From Nitrospinaceae bacterium (GTDB taxonomy: Bacteria; Nitrospinota; Nitrospinia; Nitrospinales; Nitrospinaceae), in NCBI GenBank assembly GCA_028278405.1, contig JANQEK010000030.1:1-64000 (forward strand): DNA of 64,000 bases. The letters run 5' to 3'. The translations under genes and the position numbers were made by a program. Each line of letters starts with the position of its first letter. Position 1 is the stretch's first letter. The notes beneath the pieces are model-generated. The model saw nothing but the letters and a program-made list of their open reading frames with translations, searched no databases and was not told where the DNA came from. Positions 41,188-51,668 of the stretch are shown here, in pieces.

Positions 41188-42525
41188 TCAATACTTCTGC
41201 TGGTTATCGTACTTGAACTGGCGCTGTCTCATGGACTTGCGTTTCTTGTTCCAGTTTCGATTGTCGTCCAGTTCGTCGACATCTTCTTGGACTTCCTGTT
41301 CCAATTCTTGGACGCGAGGAGAAGCACTCATTCCAAAATCGATCATACTTTCTCTCAGGGAATCCATACCTGATTTTAAAGAATCTTTCGCGGCTTCAGT
41401 TTTACCCTGGTCGCGCAATTCAACAGCTTCCTTGCTCAATTGATTCACGACCTGCTCCGCCGCTGAATCCATAACGGGCTGATTCACTGACTTCTTAACT
41501 TCTTCACGTTGTTTGCTGAAATTGACGGAAACAGACTGTTGCAGCGAATCCCTTTTCCGCGTTTTCAGATCGAGATAGGAGACATCGACCGAAGCAAGAT
41601 CCCGTGTTTCTCCCGCAACTCCCGGAGGTACCTCGACTTCCAGCATGACATATTTTTCCTGATTACTGGACAATTGATTGAGGTTGATATGAACTTCCTG
41701 GCCGATAATCTGCGCTTGCCGTCCCAGTACCCGGATGGGCCGAATGGAATCCGCGCACCGGATAATGATGTTGAACTGGTTTGCGACGACGGTCAGGGCG
41801 GTATTGAATTCGGACGCAAAAATTCGACTCAGATCCGCGGAATTCTGTACAAAGGCGTGGTGGCCGTCGCTCATCCCGGCCAACTGCGTCATCAGGTCCT
41901 CATTGTAGCCGAGTCCTAAACCGATGGTGGTTACGCTGATGCCTTCTTTTCCCAGGGAAGCTCCCAACCGGCCCAGTTCACTGGGAGTGCTCGGACCGAT
42001 GTTGGCCAACCCGTCGGAGAGAAGAATGACACGGTTGACTCGGGTTTTATCCAAGAATTTTCTGACTTCGGAGGCTCCCTTGCTGACCCCTGCAAACAGG
42101 GCCGTGCGGCCGCCGTCGGTGATGCGGCGGATCGCCCTGTAAATGAATTGTTTGTCACTGACTCGCGTAGCAGGTACCACCACGTTGACGATGTTGTCGT
42201 AAGTGACCACCGATACGATATCATCGGAACGCAGCAAGCCGATTGCCATGATTGCGGCTTCCCGGGCGCGCGCCAGTTTTTCTCCCGCCATGGACCCGGA
42301 GCGATCCAGCACAATCGCCAGATTGACCGGTGCGCGATCAGATTCTTCCAGTTGTTCGAAACCTCTCAAACCGACCTTCAAAAACGTTTTCTGGTTCTTC
42401 CCCGCTTCCATGACAGGGGTTCCCAGGTTCACCTGCAGGTCGATGGTGCGCGCCGACGCGCTGGCCGATAAAAATACCGACACCATAACCAGTAGTAGAA
42501 TTGATTTAAATTTGGACTGGATCAT
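41188..42525 (-). CDS. Exported von Willebrand factor A domain protein
   Basis: A 445-residue periplasmic protein with signal peptide (SILLLVMVSVFLSASASA) and a VWA domain. The metal-ion adhesion motif DRSGSM near residue 72 is followed by SDGLANIGPSTPSELG and the acidic position in TTIGLGLGYNEDLM. VWA domains bind ligands through a divalent cation. The C-terminal third is helical and charged (KEAVELRDQGKTEAAKDSLK, QELEQEVQEDVDELDDNRNW). The ligand is unknown. A GGAG ribosome site precedes the ATG. It may share the operon of the two-component system that follows. Confidence 0.88.
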   Translation of the reverse strand: MIQSKFKSILLLVMVSVFLSASASARTIDLQVNLGTPVMEAGKNQKTFLKVGLRGFEQLEESDRAPVNLAIVLDRSGSMAGEKLARAREAAIMAIGLLRSDDIVSVVTYDNIVNVVVPATRVSDKQFIYRAIRRITDGGRTALFAGVSKGASEVRKFLDKTRVNRVILLSDGLANIGPSTPSELGRLGASLGKEGISVTTIGLGLGYNEDLMTQLAGMSDGHHAFVQNSADLSRIFASEFNTALTVVANQFNIIIRCADSIRPIRVLGRQAQIIGQEVHINLNQLSSNQEKYVMLEVEVPPGVAGETRDLASVDVSYLDLKTRKRDSLQQSVSVNFSKQREEVKKSVNQPVMDSAAEQVVNQLSKEAVELRDQGKTEAAKDSLKSGMDSLRESMIDFGMSASPRVQELEQEVQEDVDELDDNRNWNKKRKSMRQRQFKYDNQQKY

Positions 42526-42853
42526 TGGCCTGACTCCTTTTTAAGTAGATAACTTGGACAAAAATTCGGGTTCAAATGCATCACCCGTGCTTTTTATCCA
42601 ATCTACGAAATCCGGCGATCCCCTGGGTCAGACAAGTTGGAGAGTTTTGTAAAAAATTTGTAAATAACATCATGGAGGACATTTTTGACTGACAGAATTT
42701 ATTTCCGGAATGATCTGATTTAGAACCCTTTTCAGGTTAACAAAGCATATAAACCAATTCAATTATCTTAAATTGAACCCACATATTATCAATAATTGAC
42801 AACATGGTGCCTATAAACGATATTAGGGCAAACAAACTGGAGAATTGTATATT
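42526..42853. other. Intergenic region with promoter for the accessory pair
   Basis: Divergent spacer of 328 AT-rich bases with no credible gene. It contains the plus-strand promoter described separately and, presumably, the promoter of the VWA gene, for which I see no clear boxes. Confidence 0.5.
42796..42824 (+). promoter_or_regulatory. Sigma-70-like promoter of DUF6946-like gene
   Basis: TTGACA (42796-42801) and GATATT (42819-42824) stand 17 bases apart, about 30 bases before the start codon. Confidence 0.55.
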
Positions 42854-43540
42854 ATGAGGAAGATTTATGTGCCTTCGGGGGGCGTTGAGGATTGGCGCAA
42901 GTTTTTGGCAGAGCCCGACAAGCAATGGAGAACCGGTTATTCTGCCAAATCATTGGCTTATAGTTGGGAGGAGGCAGATGGTTTCCCTAGAGAAGTCCAG
43001 GCTGTTTTCGAAGAATCCGAGTTCGAGGAGCTAAGAGATATCGAACCTCTATTGGTCGTTCCCGAACACCAGGTTCCACTGCCACCTAAGAATGGACGCT
43101 CCTCTCAAAATGATGTTTTTGTCTTGGCAAAGTCTATGGATCAATTGGTTTCCATTACCGTGGAAGGGAAGGTTTCTGAACCCTTTGGACAAACCGTGGC
43201 AGATTGGATGGCCACGCCATCGGAAGGGAAGAAGGAACGACTCGAATTTTTGAAGGAACAATTGGGTTTAAAAGGAGAACTCCCTTCAGATGTAAGGTAT
43301 CAATTGTTGCATCGAACCGCTTCGGCAATTCTCGAAGCTAAACGCTTCATGGCACAAAAAGCAATAATGCTGGTGCATTCATTCAGTCAGGAGATGGACT
43401 GGTACGAGGACTACCAAGAGTTCCTAAAGCTGTTCAATGCCGAAGCCTCCGTAAACAAACTCACAAGGGTTACCGATATCCATGGAATCCAGCTTTATTG
43501 TGGTTGGATCAAGGGTGATCAAAAATATATAAGGATGTAG
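42854..43540 (+). CDS. DUF6946-like protein of unknown function
   Basis: A 228-residue soluble protein. Its opening MRKIYVPSGGVEDWRKFLAE and GYSAKSLAYSWEEADGFPRE match my memory of the DUF6946 family, often found in accessory regions and sometimes next to defence genes. Central region FVLAKSMDQLVSITVEGKVS has the look of a degenerate nuclease core (ExK-like in VEGKV). That resemblance is only suggestive. The ATG at 42854 is chosen over TTG 42845. It is followed 52 bases later by an AbiU2-like gene. Confidence 0.6.
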   Translation: MRKIYVPSGGVEDWRKFLAEPDKQWRTGYSAKSLAYSWEEADGFPREVQAVFEESEFEELRDIEPLLVVPEHQVPLPPKNGRSSQNDVFVLAKSMDQLVSITVEGKVSEPFGQTVADWMATPSEGKKERLEFLKEQLGLKGELPSDVRYQLLHRTASAILEAKRFMAQKAIMLVHSFSQEMDWYEDYQEFLKLFNAEASVNKLTRVTDIHGIQLYCGWIKGDQKYIRM

Positions 43541-43592
43541 GGACAATTTCATGACTCTTGATGTCTCTAACAGATGATTAGGTAGTCAGCCG

Positions 43593-44264
43593 ATGCCAGA
43601 AAACAACATTAAAGATAAATTGGATGAGCTATATAAGGGGGTTTCCCGAGATATTCATACCGCAGAAGAATGTTTGTATTTAGAAGAAAAAATTGGGGAA
43701 TATGCTTCTGAAATAAATAAGGAAGGATTTGGGAATTTATTCGGAAATTTGCAAGCAATATTATTAGATAACGCCCGTCTAAAAATTTGTCGAATATTTG
43801 AGGAAGAGAAAGGCAATTATCCTCTCAGGAGTATTCCGGCTATCTTATGTTTTATGGAAAAATATAGAGGTGCTCTAGTTGTTCAGAATAAAAATTCTAT
43901 AGTGAAAATACTTGGGGAGCTGGGGGCGGATCCAACTATATTGGGTAGTAAAGATCAAAACAAACCCGAATTTACAGATGAATGTGTATCGTTTTTATTA
44001 TCTATACTGAGTCATTCAAGTATAACGACACCTCTTGATGCCATAAAGGATGCGAGGGATAAATACATTGCTCATCATGAAGATATCGAGACAACTAAAC
44101 TAAAAGCTCACACATACAATGAAATGGATGAATTAATTCAGTTGTCGAAGAAGGTTATATCTGTTGTGACTAAAGGATATTTAAATGTAAACTTTGTCTC
44201 AACTTCTAAGCGATCAAGTAATTCATTAGAGCGGTTGCTAAAAATGTCTGGTGTAGTTAAATAA
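43593..44264 (+). CDS. AbiU2/HEPN-like protein
   Basis: A 223-residue AT-rich gene encoding a helical protein. Its C-terminal part has KDARDKYIAHHEDIETTK, which contains an Rx5H (HEPN-like) motif in the context seen in AbiU2-type HEPN proteins. HEPN domains are often RNases in toxin-antitoxin and abortive-infection systems. The low GC of this gene compared with its neighbours suggests acquisition. It sits beside a tRNA gene, a frequent integration spot. No separate antitoxin is visible; the DUF6946-like neighbour could be functionally linked. Confidence 0.55.
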   Translation: MPENNIKDKLDELYKGVSRDIHTAEECLYLEEKIGEYASEINKEGFGNLFGNLQAILLDNARLKICRIFEEEKGNYPLRSIPAILCFMEKYRGALVVQNKNSIVKILGELGADPTILGSKDQNKPEFTDECVSFLLSILSHSSITTPLDAIKDARDKYIAHHEDIETTKLKAHTYNEMDELIQLSKKVISVVTKGYLNVNFVSTSKRSSNSLERLLKMSGVVK

Positions 44265-44310
44265 AAAGAGAACTTGGAGCATTTTGGGAAGTGTCATAAT
44301 TTGACACCAC

Positions 44311-44347
44311 CCAAAAAAATGACTTACGATTTTAACTGTAAGTCATT
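44311..44347 (-). terminator. Intrinsic terminator of the yqeY-dnaG-rpoD-tRNA operon
   Basis: A perfect 10-bp stem (44318-44327 with 44338-44347) followed on the minus strand by about seven T. It lies 8 bases past the 3' end of the tRNA. Confidence 0.85.
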
Positions 44348-44354
44348 ACAAAGA

Positions 44355-44431
44355 TGGTGGGCCCACCAGGATTCGAACCTGGGACCGCCCGGTTATGAGC
44401 CGGGAGCTCTAACCAGCTGAGCTATGGGCCC
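44355..44431 (-). tRNA. tRNA with CAU anticodon (elongator Met or lysidine-Ile2)
   Basis: A 77-base cloverleaf with a 7-bp acceptor stem closed by GGGCCCA and TGGGCCC, encoded CCA end, D-arm AGCTCAGCTGGTTAGAGC, anticodon stem CCCGG/CCGGG around loop CTCATAA, and T-arm CCAGGTTCGAATCCTGG. Anticodon CAU is shared by tRNA-Met and by tRNA-Ile2, whose C34 becomes lysidine. The body resembles Ile2 more than initiator Met, but the two elongator types cannot be separated with certainty. It lies 8 bases after rpoD. Confidence 0.96.
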
Positions 44432-44439
44432 GCATAAGA

Positions 44440-46200
<1,761 letters not shown>

Positions 46201-46262
46201 CAGTGAGTGTTCTCCTGCTGGGAAATAAATTGATAGATTTCATATAGTTAGATGCAAAAACT

Positions 46263-48053
46263 TTATTGCGGATGCAGGGAGACTTGCATTTCGCGCATTT
46301 GCTGGTGCAGCTCCCGCGACCGATCGGTTTGGCCGGCCCGTTCCGCCTCGTTGCGTTGTTTCTTTAAATCATTGATTTTCTGGTCAATAGTTCGTTTTCG
46401 AATCTCATTAATGCAGTCGGCGACAGCTTTTTTAACGTTATCAAACAATATGGGCTCCATACCCACCTGCGTCAAAACTGATTTCACTTCCGATTGGTCC
46501 GTGTGGTCAATCAACTGGTCTATCCGCAGCGGCTGGTCGCGTTCAATCAGGCCATACAACAGGTTCGCCGTTTCCCTATAAATGGGATTTTCATATTGTT
46601 CCAAAGCCACATTGGAGACAATGTCCCGTGCCGCTTCCGTATCTGCCAGTATCAAATGGATCAAATACCATTCCGGATCGAGGTTGCCCTTTTTGGAAGA
46701 CACGGGTTCATCCACCCGGTTTTTGTTTTGAGCCAACGATTTCCTCATCTCTTCCAAAAAAGCCCGGTCCTCGACTCCCACTTTTTCGGCGACGTAACGG
46801 ATATGCTCGCTCCGCTCCACACTGTTTTTGATTTTGGCCAGTACTGGCAGGATCTGGTTGATGGCGCCTATTTTATCCTCTGTGGTCCGGGTTTCCGCTG
46901 AACGCAGAATACGGCCCAAAAAATAATGGACAAATGATTGAGCGCCCTCGATCAATTTGAGAAAGGCGTCTTTACCCTGTTCGCGAATTAGAGAATCCGG
47001 GTCATGCCCTTCCGGAAGGACAGCGACGAATACCGACAATCCGTGCTCTTGTAACACTTCGAATCCGCGTTCGGCGGCGGCGTGGCCTGCCGGATCGGCA
47101 TCGAACACCAGGACCGCTTTAGTAGTGAACGGTTTCAGCAATAATGCCTGCTGAGAGGTCAAAGCCGTGCCACAGGTCGCGACCACGTTCTGCACATCAT
47201 TTTCCCAGGCACGAATCTGATCGAAATATCCCTCAACGATCAATACCTGGTTTTCCCGTCGGATGGTTTCTTTAGCCTTATTGAGTCCGAACAATTGCCG
47301 GCCCTTCTTATAGGCCAGGGTTTCAGGAGAGTTGAGATATTTGGGTTCGCCGTCTCCTAGAATACGTCCACCGAATGCGATGATATTGCCGTGGGTATCC
47401 TGAATCGGAAAAATAAGGCGTTCACGAAAGCGGTCGTAAAAGGCATCCTTCTTGTCCCTGGTATCGGCAGCCTCTTTTTTGGAAACCAACCCATATTTCA
47501 CCAGGGTGTCGCGGGAGCATTTGACCTGGCCCTCAAGATGAGTCGATAAATCCCTCCAAGTCGGGAGAGCCCAACCCAATTGATAGTCTTCGATTGTTTT
47601 ATCGTCAAAACCCCTCGAGACTAAATATTCGCGGGCAGTTTTTCCCGTTTGCGGGTTTTTGAGTTGTGAGGCGAAATATTTGGCGGCCAGGGTATTACAG
47701 TTCAAGAGTGCTTCCCGCTCGCTTCGGGAGGCGCCTTCCCGGGATGAGTATGCGGATTCCGGGATCGATACCTGATAGCGGAGCGCCAGCCGTTTGACCG
47801 CATCGACAAACGGCAGGTCTTCTTTTTCCATGAGAAATTTGAACACGTTGCCCCCGGCACCACAGCCGAAACAGTGATAGATCTGCTTTTCAGGACTGAC
47901 GCTGAAGGAGGGAGTTTTCTCAGAATGAAAGGGGCACAAACCCTTATAGTTCTTGCCCGCTTTCTTAAGAGGAACAAACTCGGAAACGACCTCGTAAATG
48001 TCCGCACGCGATCGGATTTCCTCGATGATGTTGTCAGGAATCGTTTTTTTCAA
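46263..48053 (-). CDS. dnaG: DNA primase
   Basis: Makes RNA primers for replication. The 596-residue protein has the N-terminal zinc finger (CPFHSEKTPSFSVSP ... CFGCGAGGNVF), then the polymerase core and TOPRIM domain with VLIVEGYFDQIRAW and VFDADPAGHAA. The helicase-binding C-terminus (residues ~450-596) interacts with DnaB. It lies between yqeY and rpoD on the same strand, as in the classic macromolecular-synthesis operon. Confidence 0.98.
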   Translation of the reverse strand: MKKTIPDNIIEEIRSRADIYEVVSEFVPLKKAGKNYKGLCPFHSEKTPSFSVSPEKQIYHCFGCGAGGNVFKFLMEKEDLPFVDAVKRLALRYQVSIPESAYSSREGASRSEREALLNCNTLAAKYFASQLKNPQTGKTAREYLVSRGFDDKTIEDYQLGWALPTWRDLSTHLEGQVKCSRDTLVKYGLVSKKEAADTRDKKDAFYDRFRERLIFPIQDTHGNIIAFGGRILGDGEPKYLNSPETLAYKKGRQLFGLNKAKETIRRENQVLIVEGYFDQIRAWENDVQNVVATCGTALTSQQALLLKPFTTKAVLVFDADPAGHAAAERGFEVLQEHGLSVFVAVLPEGHDPDSLIREQGKDAFLKLIEGAQSFVHYFLGRILRSAETRTTEDKIGAINQILPVLAKIKNSVERSEHIRYVAEKVGVEDRAFLEEMRKSLAQNKNRVDEPVSSKKGNLDPEWYLIHLILADTEAARDIVSNVALEQYENPIYRETANLLYGLIERDQPLRIDQLIDHTDQSEVKSVLTQVGMEPILFDNVKKAVADCINEIRKRTIDQKINDLKKQRNEAERAGQTDRSRELHQQMREMQVSLHPQ

Positions 48054-48087
48054 TGTATTCGTTTATGCCGAAAAATTCGTTGATGGT

Positions 48088-48534
48088 TTAGGGAGCCAAT
48101 AATTCCGTGACGATGTTACGAATCTGATCGCCCTCCGCTCTACCTTTAAATTCGGGAACCACCACTTTCATTACTTTCCCCATGTCTTTGGGACCTTGAG
48201 CACCGGTTTCGGCGACAACTGCCTGAATGCGCTGTCTCAGTTCCTCTTCTCCCACCTGCTCGGGGAGATAGGATTGAAGAACGGCAATTTCCTTCTCTTC
48301 TTTTTCTTTAAGATCGGTCCGGCCGCCTTTCTCAAACATTCCGGCAGCTTCTTTTCTTTTTTTGATCTGAGTGGTCAGGAGAGCGGTGATCGCTTCGTCT
48401 CCCAGTTCTTCGTGGAGGTCAATTTCTTTGTTTTTGATTTCGGAAACAATTAACCGAAGGGTGTCGACCTTCAAGGAGTCCTTGGCCTTCATGGCCCCTT
48501 TCAAGTCAGAAAGAAGCATCTGTTTTAATTCCAT
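48088..48534 (-). CDS. GatB/YqeY domain protein
   Basis: A 148-residue protein of the YqeY family, related to the tRNA-binding tail of the GatB amidotransferase subunit. Signature sequences KGAMKAKDSLKVDTLRLIVS and EIAVLQSYLPEQ are present, as is the C-terminal GKVMKVVVPEFKGRAEGDQI. It usually lies next to rpsU and dnaG. Here rpsU is absent and this is the first gene of the operon, behind a strong promoter. Its biochemical role is still unclear in general. Confidence 0.93.
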   Translation of the reverse strand: MELKQMLLSDLKGAMKAKDSLKVDTLRLIVSEIKNKEIDLHEELGDEAITALLTTQIKKRKEAAGMFEKGGRTDLKEKEEKEIAVLQSYLPEQVGEEELRQRIQAVVAETGAQGPKDMGKVMKVVVPEFKGRAEGDQIRNIVTELLAP

Positions 48535-48849
48535 AGGCTTTCTTCAATCAACCAAAAAGCAAATATAGGAACCGAGCCCGGTTTTGTCAATAGTTTGGGG
48601 TAATTAAGTTGAATATATTCATTCTAAAGGCATTTTTTGCAGGGTTCCACATAAATCGTTGATTTTATGTAAATTACATGATTTTTTGGGGCGATTGAGT
48701 CCTTTTCGCTTTTTTAACGCCGGGAAAAATATATAATAATGCGATTTTTCTTGCTCCGGCGGGGGAAGTCATTAGATTATAATTTGAAGTATATGTTAAT
48801 CTAATAAAGGGGCGTCGAGGTTAATTTTTTTTCAAATTCAGGTAATCGA
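48535..48849. other. AT-rich divergent spacer
   Basis: Holds the operon promoter on the minus strand and two TATAAT hexamers on the plus strand (48732-48737 and 48778-48783), either of which could serve the TldD-like gene. Neither has a good -35 at 16-18 bases. No gene or clear repeat. Confidence 0.5.
48562..48590 (-). promoter_or_regulatory. Strong sigma-70 promoter of yqeY-dnaG-rpoD
   Basis: On the minus strand TTGACA (48590-48585) and TATATT (48567-48562) are separated by exactly 17 bases. This leaves a short leader of about 20 bases before the yqeY start. Confidence 0.8.
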
Positions 48850-50538
48850 ATGGCTTTAAGAATATTTCCCGCCACAGTATTTTTTGCCGTCACATTCTGG
48901 TTTTCCGCATTTGTCCACGCCGCGTCGCTGGGAGAAGACTCCGTTATCTTTCAGGCTATGGAAGAAGAGATGGCTCGTTCGCTGTCGGAATTGAAAGTGG
49001 ATGTTTTTGAGCCGCCGTATTTTATCAATTACCAGATTAGACACCACGACCATGCTGAAGTGGCGGCCAGTTTCGGGGCTCTGATTGCTTCCGACACTCA
49101 ACAGAAGCGCACCCTGTTTGTCGATGTAAAAGTCGGGAAGCCGAAATTTGACAGTTCTTCTCCACAAAGTCACCGTTATTCCGTGGAACAGTTGATCCCG
49201 GTGGACAATCATCTGGATTCTCTCAAGCGCGCACTTTGGTATGAGACCGATCTCCGATACAAGCAGGCGATCGTCAGCTTTCTCAGGAAAAAGGGTCGCT
49301 TCATCAGCGGGGTGGAAAGCCATGATCTTCCGGATTTTTCCAAAGGCAAACCGGCCCGGGAACAAATTGACCCGATACCGGACTGGAAACTGGATTTACC
49401 GGCATGGGAGACACTGGCCCGGGAGGTATCGGGATTATTCAAAGGAAATCCCGAAATCGAAAAATCCAGAGTTAAAATTTTGTCTGACCGCACGATCCGT
49501 TATTACTACGATTCGGAAGGGAATCGGGTCCGCGATTCACATCTGGAATATGGAATCCACCTGGAGGGTTGGACCAAGACCGTTGAAGGCACACAACTCC
49601 ACGACCAGAAAACTTTTTATTTTAAAAAAATCAGCCAGATTCCTTCAAAGTCGGAATTGATAGGTGCTACCCGGGATCTGATTGCCTCGTTGAAAGCCCT
49701 CAAGTCGGCTCCGCAAATGGACCCTTACGTCGGACCGGCAATCTTCAGTCCGGATGCGACCGCGGTTCTGTTTCATGAGGCCATCGGTCATCGGTTGGAA
49801 GGGGACCGGCTGCGGAGGGATAAGGACGGCAAGACTTTTCTGAAGAAGATCGGCCAGCGTATTTTGCCGGAGTTTGTTACGGTGGTGGATAATCCGGCTC
49901 TAAAGAGCTATATGGGAACGCCTCTGATCGGGCATTACCATACTGATGATCAGGGACAGTTGAGCCGGGAAGTCGTGCTGATTGATCATGGTGTTTTGAA
50001 AAGTTTTCTGCTGTCCCGGATGCCCGTTCTGGGATTTAATCGGACCAACGGCCACGCCCGGAGCGACGGCACCCATGCCCCCATGTCGCGCATGAGCAAT
50101 TTTGTGGTTCAATCGGATCGGACCCTCAATGCGTCGGCGTTGAAACAAAGATTGATCGAAGAAGTCAAAAAGCAGAACAAGCCTTACGGATTATTTGTTA
50201 AGAAAATTGTGGGGGGAGAAACCCAGACCGATACCCGGCAGTTTCAGGTATTCAAGGGTAAACCGTTGTACCTCTACAAAGTGTTTCCGGACGGAAGGGA
50301 GGAGTTGGTTCGAGGAGTGGATTTTGTCGGGACGCCGCTGTCCATGATCAGCAAGATATTGATCACCGGAGACGATCCTACCGCCATCAATGGCTTTTGC
50401 ACTGCGGAATCGGGAATTCTACCAGTGGCCAGCATCACCCCCAGTGTACTTTTGAGTGAGGTTGAATTGCAGGCTTCACACCAACCCCATGTCCGCCAGC
50501 CAATTCTGAGTCCTCCGCACCCGACGGCGTTGCCCTGA
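48850..50538 (+). CDS. Exported TldD/PmbA-family metalloprotease-like protein
   Basis: A 562-residue TldD-like protein with the zinc-binding HExxxH motif in LFHEAIGHRLEGDRL near residues 308-322 and later glycine-rich SRMPVLGFNRTNGHARSDG. TldD with TldE is a cytoplasmic protease that trims modified peptides such as microcin B17. Unusually this protein has an N-terminal signal peptide (PATVFFAVTFWFSAFVHA), so it should act in the periplasm. No TldE/PmbA partner lies beside it. It could process an exported peptide, or be a cell-envelope homologue of different role. Confidence 0.85.
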   Translation: MALRIFPATVFFAVTFWFSAFVHAASLGEDSVIFQAMEEEMARSLSELKVDVFEPPYFINYQIRHHDHAEVAASFGALIASDTQQKRTLFVDVKVGKPKFDSSSPQSHRYSVEQLIPVDNHLDSLKRALWYETDLRYKQAIVSFLRKKGRFISGVESHDLPDFSKGKPAREQIDPIPDWKLDLPAWETLAREVSGLFKGNPEIEKSRVKILSDRTIRYYYDSEGNRVRDSHLEYGIHLEGWTKTVEGTQLHDQKTFYFKKISQIPSKSELIGATRDLIASLKALKSAPQMDPYVGPAIFSPDATAVLFHEAIGHRLEGDRLRRDKDGKTFLKKIGQRILPEFVTVVDNPALKSYMGTPLIGHYHTDDQGQLSREVVLIDHGVLKSFLLSRMPVLGFNRTNGHARSDGTHAPMSRMSNFVVQSDRTLNASALKQRLIEEVKKQNKPYGLFVKKIVGGETQTDTRQFQVFKGKPLYLYKVFPDGREELVRGVDFVGTPLSMISKILITGDDPTAINGFCTAESGILPVASITPSVLLSEVELQASHQPHVRQPILSPPHPTALP

Positions 50539-50678
50539 CCTTGGGTGATAACAACACCATTCCCACCGCGGCATGTATCCCCATAGAAAACCGGCCTATT
50601 CCAACCCGGCTAGAATATCCCTTGTTTCGGTTTAAAACTCGAGGTGGATAATCAGGCTGTGAATAGACCGGTTGTTCG

Positions 50679-51077
50679 TTATTTGCAATGGATTTTCAGA
50701 TTCGCATTTCCGAGCGTGGAATTGACAATGCGTGCTTCGTCAACCCAGTTGCCCTCACTGGCGCCCGTGGCGAAAACCGACCGATCCTGTAATTTATATC
50801 CTAACTTTCCTCCCGAAGGGATCTGGTTAATGTCATAGTTATCCCCGTTTCCACGGATGATTGAGACTTCTGCCATTTCCTCGCCCAGGTTTTCCACTGT
50901 AAAATTTTTGTTGCAGTAAGTGGTTGTGCCGGGTTGCAGAACGGCCTGGTTGTTCTCCATACTTTCAACAAACCAGGGCTCAACGGTTACCTCGTCTGCG
51001 GCCCAGGTTGGGGAGCCCCACAGAAAACATACGGTTAAAACAGCCATCACTATGAACATGCAATTTCTGCTTTTCAT
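50679..51077 (-). CDS. Small secreted protein, paralogue of next gene
   Basis: A 132-residue exported protein: signal peptide (CMFIVMAVLTVCFLWGSPTWA), then a beta-rich domain with YCNKNFTVENLGEEMAEVSI, DINQIPSGGKLGYKLQD and NLKIHC at the C-terminus. The two mature Cys probably pair. Family not recognised. It shares these motifs, its signal-peptide region and its ribosome site with the gene at 51174-51668, so the two arose by tandem duplication. Confidence 0.75.
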   Translation of the reverse strand: MKSRNCMFIVMAVLTVCFLWGSPTWAADEVTVEPWFVESMENNQAVLQPGTTTYCNKNFTVENLGEEMAEVSIIRGNGDNYDINQIPSGGKLGYKLQDRSVFATGASEGNWVDEARIVNSTLGNANLKIHCK

Positions 51078-51173
51078 TGGTTTACTCCTTCATTTTAATA
51101 TTTGTTTAAAATATGGGAGGATAGGCGGGAAAGAACCTCCCGCCTTGCAAAAAATGCTTCACTCCTCTTTTTG

Positions 51174-51668
51174 TTATTTGCAAAGAACTTTCAGCTTTGA
51201 ATTGCCCGGAGTTGAATTGATAATCCGTGCTTCGTCAATCCAACGGCCCTCACCGGCTCCTGCAGCGAAATCCTGCAACTGATACCCCAGTTTGCCGCCG
51301 GGGGGAATTTGGTTCACATCTAAGTTGCCCTGATTGCCTCGGACGATGTGCACCTCGGCTGTTACCTTACTCATATTCTCCACCGTAAAATCATCATTAC
51401 AGTGGGTCTTTTTACCGGTATACAAAATAGTCTGGTTGTACTCCATGATGTCAGCAAACCAGGGATAACCCGTATCCTGCTCTGAGGTCCAAACCGGAGC
51501 CTTTCCTGAATGGGTCATCGTGCTGGACTGCGAAATGGGTTCGTCTTTCATAATGTCAGCAAACCAGGGGTAACCGGTGTCCTGCTCTGCGGCCCAAACT
51601 GAACCTGCCAATAAAACAGCGGCAGTTAGGACCGCCAATCCCATCGACACGAATTTTCTGCCTTTCAT
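51174..51668 (-). CDS. Small secreted protein with internal duplication
   Basis: A 164-residue paralogue of the preceding gene. After the signal peptide (VSMGLAVLTAAVLLAGSVWA) a segment EQDTGYPWFADIM occurs twice, separated by about 35 residues, so part of the N-terminus was duplicated. The C-terminal domain matches the neighbour: HCNDDFTVENMSKVTAEVHI, DVNQIPPGGKLGYQLQD and NLKVLC-like SKLKVLCK. AAAGGAGAAAA precedes the ATG. It lies divergent from the PAS-AAA regulator gene. Function unknown. Confidence 0.75.
   Translation of the reverse strand: MKGRKFVSMGLAVLTAAVLLAGSVWAAEQDTGYPWFADIMKDEPISQSSTMTHSGKAPVWTSEQDTGYPWFADIMEYNQTILYTGKKTHCNDDFTVENMSKVTAEVHIVRGNQGNLDVNQIPPGGKLGYQLQDFAAGAGEGRWIDEARIINSTPGNSKLKVLCK

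Noticed and set aside
44355-44431. Attachment site at the tRNA end
   Set aside because: I saw no direct repeat of the tRNA 3' end flanking the AT-rich pair and no integrase gene.
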